Of a stretch of 5,910 nt of DNA, positions 1-5,421 are shown piece by piece. The position numbers were made by a program, and so were the translations under genes. Within the stretch, counting starts at the first letter, position 1. Each line of letters begins with the position of its first letter. This stretch comes from an uncultured Anaerocolumna sp. (lineage in GTDB: Bacteria; Bacillota; Clostridia; Lachnospirales; Lachnospiraceae), in contig CALDJN010000255.1 in NCBI GenBank assembly GCA_937901695.1, positions 1-5,910 on the forward strand, read 5' to 3'. The notes below the pieces were generated by a model. That model made no database searches, had not been told where the DNA came from, and saw only the letters and a program-made list of their open reading frames with translations.

Positions 1-42
1 AATTGTTTCCAAAGAAACTTTTACATATGCCATTACAAATAT

Positions 43-1320
43 TTATAAATCTTCATAAACAATTTTACCTGCTACAATAGTTGCTTTAACTCTTCCAATT
101 ACTTTTCTTCCATGGAAGGGTGAATTTTTACCCTTTGAAGCAAATTCATGTACATCAATGCTATATTCTTCATTGGGATTGGCAATTGTAATATCTGCAG
201 CTTTACCAACTGCAAGACTTCCTTTATCAATTCCCAATATTCTTGCAGGATTTGTGCTTAATTTTTCAACCATTTGCATTGGAGTTAAATATCCGGTACT
301 CACAAGTTCGCTCATAGTTAATGCAAAAGCAGTTTCTAGTCCTACAATTCCAAAAGGCGATTCTAACATGGATTTTTCTTTTTCTGCTTCACTATGAGGT
401 GCATGGTCTGTTGCAATGACATCCATAATGTTATCCCTCAAAGCTTCCTTTAAAGCTTGTACGTCTTCTTTACTTCTTAAAGGTGGATTCATTTTATAAT
501 TGCTGTCATCCTTTGGTATATCTTCATCAGATAAAGTAAAATGATGAGGACAAACTTCTCCCGTTACAGGCAGTCCTGCTTCCTTTGCAAGTTTCACAAA
601 AGTAACGCTGTCTTTTGTGGAACAATGGCATAAGTGCAATTGTGCCCCTGCTTCTTTTGCCATAATAATATCTCTTGCTGCAATAACATCTTCTACAGCA
701 TTACTAATGCCCGGTAAATTTAGTTCTTGGGACTTTGTTCCATCATTCATAACGCCACCCTGAACCAAATCTTTATCTTCACAGTGGGCAAATATTGGTA
801 TGCCAGCCGCTTTAGCTTGTTTCATGCCCTCTAAATAAAGAGCTGTATTCATAACTGATTTTCCATCTTCACTTAATGCAACTGCTCCTGCCTTTGCCAT
901 ACCTTCAATATCTGCCAAATCATGTCCCTGCTGACCCTTTGTAATAGCACCGATTGGAAGAATATTTACACTGGCTTCTTTTTTCGCTTTTAAAAGCAAA
1001 TATTCAATCATTTGGTGGTTATCAATGGTTGGATTGGTATTAGGCATAGGACATATGGAGGTAAAACCGCCTCTTGCAGCTGCCATAGAACCGGTTGCTA
1101 TCGTTTCTTTATATTCATACCCAGGCTCTCTTAGATGTACATGTAAATCGATAAATCCCGGCATTACATACATACCTTCTGCATCAATAACCTGTTCTGC
1201 ATCTTCACTAATGTCAGCAGCTACTTCCTTTATAATACCTCTCTTTATGAATATATCCCTTTTACCTTCAAACCCTGATGACGGGTCTAAAACATACCCA
1301 TTTTTAATTAATATTGACAA
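43..1320 (-). CDS. pyrC: Dihydroorotase (class I, PyrC)
   Basis: Cytosolic zinc enzyme of the amidohydrolase superfamily that cyclises N-carbamoyl-aspartate to dihydroorotate, the third step of de novo pyrimidine synthesis. The 425-residue product has the usual length of class I bacterial dihydroorotases and looks complete. Visible motifs are the metal-binding HxH at H60 and H62 within DLHVHLREPG, with R64 as the usual substrate-binding arginine; MPNTNP near 92-97; SEDGKS with D152, the expected bridging or metal ligand; AHCED with H179; HLCHCS with H232; and the ATDHAPH signature with catalytic D305. The C-terminal KAADITIANP segment is the small beta-domain typical of the family. The start is TTG at 1320-1318: an SD-like AAAGGATGG lies just upstream and no in-frame ATG precedes it. 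No other pyr gene is visible. A 180-base gap with two hairpins separates it from the Nudix gene, so it probably has its own transcription start. Function very secure; start codon likely. Confidence 0.97.
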   Translation of the reverse strand: MSILIKNGYVLDPSSGFEGKRDIFIKRGIIKEVAADISEDAEQVIDAEGMYVMPGFIDLHVHLREPGYEYKETIATGSMAAARGGFTSICPMPNTNPTIDNHQMIEYLLLKAKKEASVNILPIGAITKGQQGHDLADIEGMAKAGAVALSEDGKSVMNTALYLEGMKQAKAAGIPIFAHCEDKDLVQGGVMNDGTKSQELNLPGISNAVEDVIAARDIIMAKEAGAQLHLCHCSTKDSVTFVKLAKEAGLPVTGEVCPHHFTLSDEDIPKDDSNYKMNPPLRSKEDVQALKEALRDNIMDVIATDHAPHSEAEKEKSMLESPFGIVGLETAFALTMSELVSTGYLTPMQMVEKLSTNPARILGIDKGSLAVGKAADITIANPNEEYSIDVHEFASKGKNSPFHGRKVIGRVKATIVAGKIVYEDL

Positions 1321-1343
1321 AATGGAACCATCCTTTCATTTTA

Positions 1344-1375
1344 ATCCGAAAACACAGCTTCTGTGGAAAGCGGAT
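1344..1375 (-). promoter_or_regulatory. Hairpin in the pyrC leader, just upstream of its SD
   Basis: Outer arms ATCCG (1344-1348) and CGGAT (1371-1375) enclose inner arms CACAG (1353-1357) and CTGTG (1361-1365) with a 3-nt loop and an A/G-rich internal loop. On the minus strand it lies about 15 nt upstream of the pyrC SD. No PyrR-binding consensus was recognised, so a regulatory role is only inferred from position. Confidence 0.35.
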
Positions 1376-1439
1376 ATTCTCAATCCCCTTATGCTACTTG
1401 CTTATAACCTCTTTAAAAGTCAGAAAGCATTATTCAGAA

Positions 1440-1477
1440 ATTCTGAGCTAATTTTATTATTAAAATCAGCTCAGAAT
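1440..1477 (-). terminator. Strong hairpin after the Nudix gene, possible terminator
   Basis: A 10-bp outer stem ATTCTGAGCT (1440-1449) with AGCTCAGAAT (1468-1477), one A/C mismatch, a 6-bp inner stem (1451-1456 with 1461-1466) and a TTAT loop. It lies 23 nt beyond the Nudix stop codon on the minus strand, where an intrinsic terminator is expected. The run of T after it is poor (TTTC), so efficient termination is uncertain. Its ends, ATTCTGAGC and GCTCAGAAT, resemble the ends of the palindromic repeats at 2342-2530, so it may instead be a diverged member of that family. Confidence 0.5.
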
Positions 1478-1500
1478 ATGCTTCACTATTAGAAATCATC

Positions 1501-1896
1501 TTATAATTCTGCTCTTTCAATATCCTCCAGAATTGCTTTGTTTTCTATGTATTCATTAAATTCGTCTTTTGTAACCCATTTATAATCATTTAAATTCTCG
1601 GAAAGAACTACTACATCAGAACCAGATATACATAGATAACTTATGCCTATATTGCAGACATCCCCTACCATAAATGACCAGGTATATAGTATTCTATTAA
1701 TTTGAACAGATAATCCTGTATCTTCAAAAATTAGACGAACTACACCTTTATCAGGGATTTCGCCAAATTCTATTTTACCGTCTACAAATTCCCATTGAAA
1801 AGGATTTCCTATTCTATCATCATACCACTTCTTTACGATTAGATACTTGTCCTCATATTGTACAATCCCTTTAACCATTATTTTATATTTTTCCAT
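1501..1896 (-). CDS. Small Nudix-domain hydrolase, degenerate Nudix box
   Basis: Predicted soluble Nudix-fold protein of 131 residues; the family hydrolyses nucleoside diphosphates linked to another moiety, and the substrate cannot be read from sequence. The ATG at 1896-1894 is chosen because a consensus GAGGAGG lies about 7 nt upstream; reading further upstream would translate through this SD. The N-terminal strand (KYKIMVKGIVQYEDKYLIVK) and the QWEFVDGKIEFGE segment fit the fold. The Nudix box spans G40 to L62 and matches G-x5-E-x7-R at G40, E46 and R54, but the following Glu of the REUxEE core is L55 and the last Glu is D59, leaving only E58 of the three acidic metal ligands intact. It may have altered chemistry or be a binding protein. 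The C-terminal segment with YKWVTKDEF is also typical of the family. Upstream lies a long repeat-rich leader region; downstream is a hairpin. Confidence 0.85.
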   Translation of the reverse strand: MEKYKIMVKGIVQYEDKYLIVKKWYDDRIGNPFQWEFVDGKIEFGEIPDKGVVRLIFEDTGLSVQINRILYTWSFMVGDVCNIGISYLCISGSDVVVLSENLNDYKWVTKDEFNEYIENKAILEDIERAEL

Positions 1897-1966
1897 GTGA
1901 TAACCTCCTCTAAACATATCCACTCACATAATCTAAAGCTGTTCTTAGTCAAAGCAAATATTCCAC

Positions 1967-2017
1967 TTGCCGATAGGCAAGTTTTGCCGACAGGCAAGTT
2001 TTGTCCACAAACAAGTT
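1967..2017. repeat. Three 17-bp tandem palindromic repeats
   Basis: Copies at 1967-1983 (TTGCCGATAGGCAAGTT), 1984-2000 (TTGCCGACAGGCAAGTT) and 2001-2017 (TTGTCCACAAACAAGTT). The first two differ at one base; the third is diverged. The first two copies are themselves small hairpins (TTGCC/GGCAA, 4-nt loop). They lie 70 to 120 bases upstream of the Nudix start and may fall within its leader. Confidence 0.8.
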
Positions 2018-2064
2018 ATCCGCTAACGCTACTTGCTCATAATATTATTAACCACTTGGCTCCA

Positions 2065-2100
2065 TTTAAGCGGGAGCTTAAACTTCTGCCTAAACAGGCA
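2065..2100. repeat. Two adjacent perfect small hairpins
   Basis: TTTAAGC (2065-2071) pairs with GCTTAAA (2076-2082) around a GGGA loop, and TGCCT (2087-2091) pairs with AGGCA (2096-2100) around AAAC. The second resembles the palindromes of the 17-bp tandem repeats. Together with those repeats they make the sequence upstream of the Nudix gene highly structured. Function unknown. Confidence 0.5.
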
Positions 2101-2151
2101 AATCTATTCCCCAATTAAAGGATCGGGGATTTTCCTTATAAGGTTAAAATT

Positions 2152-2180
2152 ATTATAATCGAACTGTTTTATGAATACAA
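2152..2180 (-). promoter_or_regulatory. Possible promoter for the Nudix gene
   Basis: On the minus strand a perfect -10 TATAAT (2157-2152) has TTGTAT (2180-2175) 17 nt upstream as a weak -35 (only TTG matches). If used, the leader would be roughly 250 nt and include the 17-bp repeats and small hairpins. AT-rich DNA yields such matches by chance, so this is tentative. Confidence 0.3.
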
Positions 2181-2341
2181 CTGATTATTATAAAGTTATG
2201 AGATATCAAAGAATACTTATTCTTTCTTTGTATAAGAGAATTGAATCTTCCCTTTACCTTATAAGATGGAGGGAATTCTTATAATAAGGAAGTTTGGTAT
2301 TACTTATAGATTTTTTAAAAAGAGGGAATTGCAAAACATGG

Positions 2342-2394
2342 TGATAATTCTGAGAGCAAATTCACATAGCTGAATTTTGCTTGGAGTATCTCAC
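2342..2394 (-). repeat. Palindromic repeat element, copy A (inverted)
   Basis: Core arms AAATTCA (2358-2364) and TGAATTT (2371-2377) around CATAGC. Its reverse complement aligns along its length with copies B and C: a TGAGAT-type left end, an AATTCA..TGAATTT core and a CAGAAT right end. It therefore lies inverted relative to B and C. Confidence 0.6.
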
Positions 2395-2403
2395 CTTTAT
2401 AAT

Positions 2404-2454
2404 GAGATTCTTCACTTATAATTCAACTATGTTGAATTTACGTCCAGAATTATA
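2404..2454 (+). repeat. Palindromic repeat element, copy B
   Basis: Inner stem AATTCAAC (2420-2427) with GTTGAATT (2431-2438) around a TAT loop, and outer arms ATTCT (2407-2411) and AGAAT (2446-2450). It aligns with copy C and with the reverse complement of copy A. Confidence 0.65.
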
Positions 2455-2482
2455 ATGGTAAATAGTGCCACTATAAACGGAA

Positions 2483-2530
2483 GGGATTCTTCGCGTAAAT
2501 TCAACTTCGTTGAATTTTTGCTCAGAATGA
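2483..2530 (+). repeat. Palindromic repeat element, copy C
   Basis: Inner stem AAATTCAAC (2497-2505) with GTTGAATTT (2509-2517) around a TTC loop, and outer arms ATTCT (2486-2490) and AGAAT (2524-2528). The ends GGGATTCTTC and GCTCAGAATGA resemble a style of intergenic repeat I recall from clostridial genomes (recollection, not a search). It runs directly into the 19-bp tandem repeats. Confidence 0.65.
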
Positions 2531-2587
2531 CACGCTTTCACTGCAATGGCATGCTTTCACTGCAATGGCATGCTTTCATAGGAATGA
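2531..2587. repeat. 19-bp tandem repeats, nearly three copies
   Basis: Units at 2531-2549 and 2550-2568 (CATGCTTTCACTGCAATGG, one C/T difference), then a diverged third unit at 2569-2587 that keeps CATGCTTTCA and a GGAATGA end. They lie just beyond the stop codon of the DUF3298 gene, in what would be its 3' untranslated region. Confidence 0.8.
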
Positions 2588-2598
2588 CGGTTTGCAAT

Positions 2599-3297
2599 TC
2601 ATGTTTGAATATTAGTAATTGAACAGCTTGGAGGAATTACACCCCCTGTAGTATAAGGAATGGTAAAGGTACGTATTCCACTGGCATATGGAGCTATATC
2701 GTACTGTCCATAATATATGACCACGCCTTCATTATCCAGATAAAAGCTATCTTGATTAAAGTTTTCTGCCACTAAGGCTTTATAATCTTCAAAGTATGGA
2801 TTATCTCCACTGCTAATTTCTTTCTCAATTTGATTTATTATATATCCAATAATAAATTCTTGTACATGATTCATTTGGAAGAAATCCATTAGACTGGCTT
2901 TTTTATTATTTATTAAATCCCAAGTTTCCGCTTTACGAACTGTGTTTCCGTGTGCACCGCCAGTATATTCATAAAAGTCAGTATATAAGCTTAAAAAACA
3001 ATTCTGATTATATGTTACATGATATTCTGTAACCACTTCATAGGGATGAAATGGAAACTTATTTTCTTCTGCATAATCATATTGTTCTTTCGCCATATCA
3101 TACAGCGTTTGTATATGATTATTTATATAAATCATAGTTCTTGTACGATAATACCAATTTATTTCTATTAAAAATATTTGAAACATATTGGATATAAATC
3201 TAGGATAACGTATGGTAAAGTTTAGAACAGCAGTATTCTTATAATATAAAGTACCTTTTATTACATTTTCTTCTACCTTAATTTCATAACTTTGCAT
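2599..3297 (-). CDS. DUF4163/DUF3298 (RsiV-like) domain protein, soluble
   Basis: 232-residue protein with the two domains that often occur together in Bacillota: an N-terminal DUF4163-like region (about 15-120) and a C-terminal DUF3298 region (about 130-215). Diagnostic stretches are YTGGAHGNT at 111-119, which joins the domains, and YGQYDIAPYASG at 196-207. In known relatives this module forms the extracellular lysozyme-sensing part of the anti-sigma factor RsiV or accompanies PdaC-type deacetylases. Here there is no signal peptide, no convincing transmembrane segment and no attached sigma-binding or deacetylase domain, so the protein appears cytosolic and its role is unknown. The ATG at 3297-3295 is supported by an SD-like GGGGGAAA about 6 nt upstream. 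No sigma-factor gene lies next to it. The start codon is buried in a perfect 12-bp inverted repeat. Domain call is confident, function is not. Confidence 0.85.
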   Translation of the reverse strand: MQSYEIKVEENVIKGTLYYKNTAVLNFTIRYPRFISNMFQIFLIEINWYYRTRTMIYINNHIQTLYDMAKEQYDYAEENKFPFHPYEVVTEYHVTYNQNCFLSLYTDFYEYTGGAHGNTVRKAETWDLINNKKASLMDFFQMNHVQEFIIGYIINQIEKEISSGDNPYFEDYKALVAENFNQDSFYLDNEGVVIYYGQYDIAPYASGIRTFTIPYTTGGVIPPSCSITNIQT

Positions 3298-3336
3298 AAG
3301 TTTCCCCCATAATCTATTTAGGTTAACTTATGCAAA
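3291..3336 (-). promoter_or_regulatory. Perfect 12-bp inverted repeat over the DUF3298 start codon
   Basis: TTTGCATAAGTT (3291-3302) and AACTTATGCAAA (3325-3336) are exact reverse complements separated by 22 nt. In the minus-strand mRNA the start AUG (3297-3295) lies inside the 3' arm and the SD GGGGGA lies at the edge of the loop. Such a stem could hide the start codon from ribosomes, or the repeat could be a two-site operator. The pairing is seen directly; the regulatory role is inferred. Confidence 0.55.
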
Positions 3337-3392
3337 ATACATATGTAATGTGACACCATCTAAATCAATTTCTGTTGCAGTTCTGCCTATGG

Positions 3393-3420
3393 AATGCCGC
3401 AGACTCAACGGCAGCCAATT
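3393..3420. repeat. 28-bp imperfect direct repeat, copy 1
   Basis: Begins AATGCC and ends GCAGCCAATT; it matches the copy at 3457-3484 at 22 of 28 positions. It lies between the permease stop and the DUF3298 gene. A GCCTATGG motif lies just before it (3385-3392), inverted relative to CCATAGGC in copy 2. Confidence 0.55.
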
Positions 3421-3456
3421 TTCAAAAGAAAAATTCAATCAGACTGGCAAACTGCA

Positions 3457-3484
3457 AATGCCATAGGCTGAACAGTAGCCAATT
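3457..3484. repeat. 28-bp imperfect direct repeat, copy 2
   Basis: Begins AATGCC and ends GTAGCCAATT, 13 bases beyond the permease stop codon on the minus strand. It contains CCATAGGC at 3461-3468. On the minus strand GGCT..AGCC forms a small hairpin here, but without a T-run, so no clear terminator can be assigned to the permease. Confidence 0.55.
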
Positions 3485-3497
3485 TCCTTTATATAAA

Positions 3498-4778
3498 CTA
3501 ACTCCAAATCAACCAAGTTAGAATATATCCGGTTACTACAGCAGACAAAGTAAATGGCACACTTATTTTCATAAATTCTTTCGTACTAACTTCATAACCT
3601 TCTTTTCGTAAAATACCAATTCCGGTTATGTTAGCAGAAGCTCCAATAGGAGTAATGTTACCACCAAGTGTAGCTCCAATTAATAAGCCAAAGTATAAAA
3701 TATAAGGATCAATGTTCATTGCAACTGCAATTCCTTGAGTTACCGGTAACATAGTTGCAACATATGGAATATTATCAATAAAGGCTGATATTAAAACAGA
3801 AGCCCATACCAGTAAGGTAAATATAATAAATACATTATCTTTACTTGCTTTAATAAATAGTTTACTAATGTCTTCAATAACACCAGCTTCTTTAATGCCA
3901 CCAATAACGATAAACAAACCTGCTAATAAAAGAATCGTTGTATAGTCAATTTCTTTTAATACATCTCCAAATACTTTTGCATCTTTTTCTACTATAAATT
4001 TACGAACAACGCCAATTATCATAATAGTTACACAGATTAAACCATTAATAATATCTGGTTTATAAGCCGCAGGAATAAAAGAGGCAATAATTAATAAGAT
4101 AACAATTCCTACTAAAAGCACAGTAGGAAAATAATCTGTAACTACAGTTCTTTCCATTGCTTTCACAGGTTGTTTTTCTTTTCTAAACACAAATAATAAA
4201 ACTAAAGTGGATACTAAGGCTCCAGCTTCTACAATCCAGAATAAACTTGGTTTTCCTCTAAAGAAAAAGAAATCTAAGAAGTTCATGTTAGCATGACCAC
4301 CAAGTAAAATGGAAGTAGTATCGCCTACTAAAGTAGCAGCACCTTGCAGATTAGATGATATTGCAATGGCAATAATGCTTTTTACAGGTGACATTTTAAG
4401 TTTCTTTGCGATTGTTAAAGCTACTGGAGCTACCATTAGTACTGTAGCAACATTATCAACAAAAGCAGAAATAACACCTGCAAATAAGGCTAATGAAACA
4501 ATTGCCCATTTTACATTTGGGGTCTTTTCTATAATAAAATCTGCCAATAAGGATGGCATTTTAGATTCAATGAATAAAGATACAACACCCATAGTACCGG
4601 CAATCATTAAGATTACATTCCAGTCCACTGCATTAAGTACTTGATTTACAGGTAATATTCCTAAAATTACAAATATTGCTGCGGATGCTAAGGCTATGTA
4701 AGCTCTTATTTTAGGAAATATCATTAAAGCTAAATAAGTTAGAGCAAATAGTATTATTGCTATCGTTTTTGTTTCCAT
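3498..4778 (-). CDS. ArsB/NhaD/SLC13-type ion permease
   Basis: Polytopic inner-membrane transporter of the ion transporter superfamily, 426 residues, a normal length for the family. About ten or more hydrophobic segments run through the protein. The two-fold pseudo-repeat is clear: SAFVDNVATVLMVAP (104-118) is echoed by SAFIDNIPYVATMLPV (331-346), and the re-entrant-loop motif SSNLQGAATLVGD (141-153) by GATLGGNITPIGASANI (368-384). These are the substrate and cation-site regions of the family. The substrate cannot be decided: relatives carry arsenite, exchange Na+/H+ or take up dicarboxylates, and no arsenic-resistance genes lie nearby. The ATG at 4778-4776 follows AAGGAG by 7 nt; an upstream in-frame TTG would read through that SD. 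A good promoter lies about 95 nt upstream. An unusual FFFF run sits at 170-173. Family confident, substrate unknown. Confidence 0.92.
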   Translation of the reverse strand: METKTIAIILFALTYLALMIFPKIRAYIALASAAIFVILGILPVNQVLNAVDWNVILMIAGTMGVVSLFIESKMPSLLADFIIEKTPNVKWAIVSLALFAGVISAFVDNVATVLMVAPVALTIAKKLKMSPVKSIIAIAISSNLQGAATLVGDTTSILLGGHANMNFLDFFFFRGKPSLFWIVEAGALVSTLVLLFVFRKEKQPVKAMERTVVTDYFPTVLLVGIVILLIIASFIPAAYKPDIINGLICVTIMIIGVVRKFIVEKDAKVFGDVLKEIDYTTILLLAGLFIVIGGIKEAGVIEDISKLFIKASKDNVFIIFTLLVWASVLISAFIDNIPYVATMLPVTQGIAVAMNIDPYILYFGLLIGATLGGNITPIGASANITGIGILRKEGYEVSTKEFMKISVPFTLSAVVTGYILTWLIWS

Positions 4779-4870
4779 GTTTTTCTCCTTATGTACAGTA
4801 ATTATTAAGTGCAAATAATATGAATATATGAGCTTTTACACCTTTTCATCTAAAATCGGTTCAATTTTAA

Positions 4871-4899
4871 ATTATATCATAGAATTAACAATTGTTCAA
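4871..4899 (-). promoter_or_regulatory. Sigma-A-type promoter of the permease gene
   Basis: On the minus strand TTGAAC (4899-4894), a 17-nt spacer and a perfect TATAAT (4876-4871). Predicted transcription start is near 4864, giving a leader of about 85 nt before the permease ATG. The leader is AT-rich and shows no strong hairpin. Confidence 0.7.
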
Positions 4900-5181
4900 T
4901 CCTAGGATTAAACTTCAAGTCGTGTAGCTGAATTCTGTACTTTATAGTAATGCAGGATTTAACGCTTTCTGCAGCCCATGCTAATAAGGGATTGCTGACA
5001 CCGAAACTAATTCTGAGTATAATTTTACTAATAGAGATATCTGAAAATAACTTGAAAACAGAAAATTGTTTTTCCAATTAGCTCTAAAAATTTAACTAAT
5101 GAGAAAAAACATATTTTTTTACTATATAGAACATACAAATGTGCATTTAAAAAGAAATAATACAATAATTATTATTTATTG
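4900..5181. other. Intergenic stretch between divergent genes, no gene recognised
   Basis: AT-rich DNA between the permease promoter and the promoter of the plus-strand gene. A 66-codon minus-strand frame covers 4877-5077, but it starts with TTG, has no SD and its end overlaps the permease promoter, so I do not call it. The segment around 4965-5015 is slightly less AT-rich and contains TGCAG/CTGCA arms; it could be a decayed remnant, but nothing is identifiable. Confidence 0.5.
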
Positions 5182-5210
5182 TTGACAAATCATGCATAAT
5201 AATGGACAAT
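5182..5210 (+). promoter_or_regulatory. Promoter of the plus-strand glycosyltransferase-like gene
   Basis: Perfect -35 TTGACA (5182-5187), a 17-nt spacer and -10 GACAAT (5205-5210, four of six matches). Predicted start near 5217, giving a leader of about 205 nt. CATAAT at 5195-5200 is too close to the -35 to be its partner. Confidence 0.55.
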
Positions 5211-5216
5211 TTAAGT

Positions 5217-5421
5217 TAGTCCATAGGCAGTGCCTTAAGACATCAGACTCTGCTGATATCATGCCATAGGATAATCTTTTATTGGATGTGTAAATATTAA
5301 CTGTATAGCTGGAATAGGATGGGAGGAATCCCTCATAGATGTCTCCTACCTCTATACCATAAAAAAGAATAAGTCTATAACCGGTTTTACTTGACTATAA
5401 ACTTATACGAGGAGAAATAAA
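5217..5421 (+). promoter_or_regulatory. Structured 5' leader of the glycosyltransferase-like gene
   Basis: About 205 nt between the predicted start and the ATG. It contains a hairpin with ATCAG (5242-5246) and CTGAT arms, and a larger nested stem: GTATAG (5303-5308) with CTATAC (5352-5357), TAGGA (5315-5319) with TCCTA (5344-5348), and GGGA-GGAA-TCCC (5321-5332) capped by a GNRA-type tetraloop. AGACATC (5238-5244) is complementary to GATGTCT (5338-5344), which could give an alternative fold. A 17-codon frame (5319-5372) lies in the second stem. No known riboswitch class is recognised and no T-run follows the stem. Confidence 0.35.

Noticed and set aside
1..33. Minus-strand frame beginning ATG at 33-31 (MAYVKVSLETI) and running off the left edge, as a possible next gene after pyrC.
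   Set aside because: Only 11 codons are visible, there is no SD upstream, and the same bases form a small GTTTC/GAAAC hairpin (5-18). A gene start cannot be told from chance or a terminator here.
1025..1492. 155-codon plus-strand open frame overlapping pyrC.
   Set aside because: Opposite-strand shadow of the pyrC coding sequence with no SD; its tail passes through the hairpin at 1440-1477.
1858..2118. 86-codon plus-strand open frame.
   Set aside because: It overlaps the Nudix start antisense and then runs through the 17-bp tandem repeats; no recognisable protein features.
1967..2587. Possible CRISPR array from the clustered repeats.
   Set aside because: Units of 17 and 19 bp are directly tandem without unique spacers, and the ~50-bp elements differ in orientation; no cas genes are present.
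4309..4644. 111-codon plus-strand open frame.
   Set aside because: Antisense shadow of the permease gene.
4805..4849. 14-residue minus-strand upstream frame (MKRCKSSYIHIICT) in the permease leader.
   Set aside because: No SD and no regulatory codon pattern; likely chance in AT-rich leader DNA.
4877..5077. 66-codon minus-strand open frame upstream of the permease.
   Set aside because: TTG start, no SD, no recognisable domain, and its 3' end overlaps the permease promoter hexamers.
5303..5372. Intrinsic terminator in the plus-strand leader.
   Set aside because: The stem is followed by an A-rich run, not a T-run, on the plus strand.
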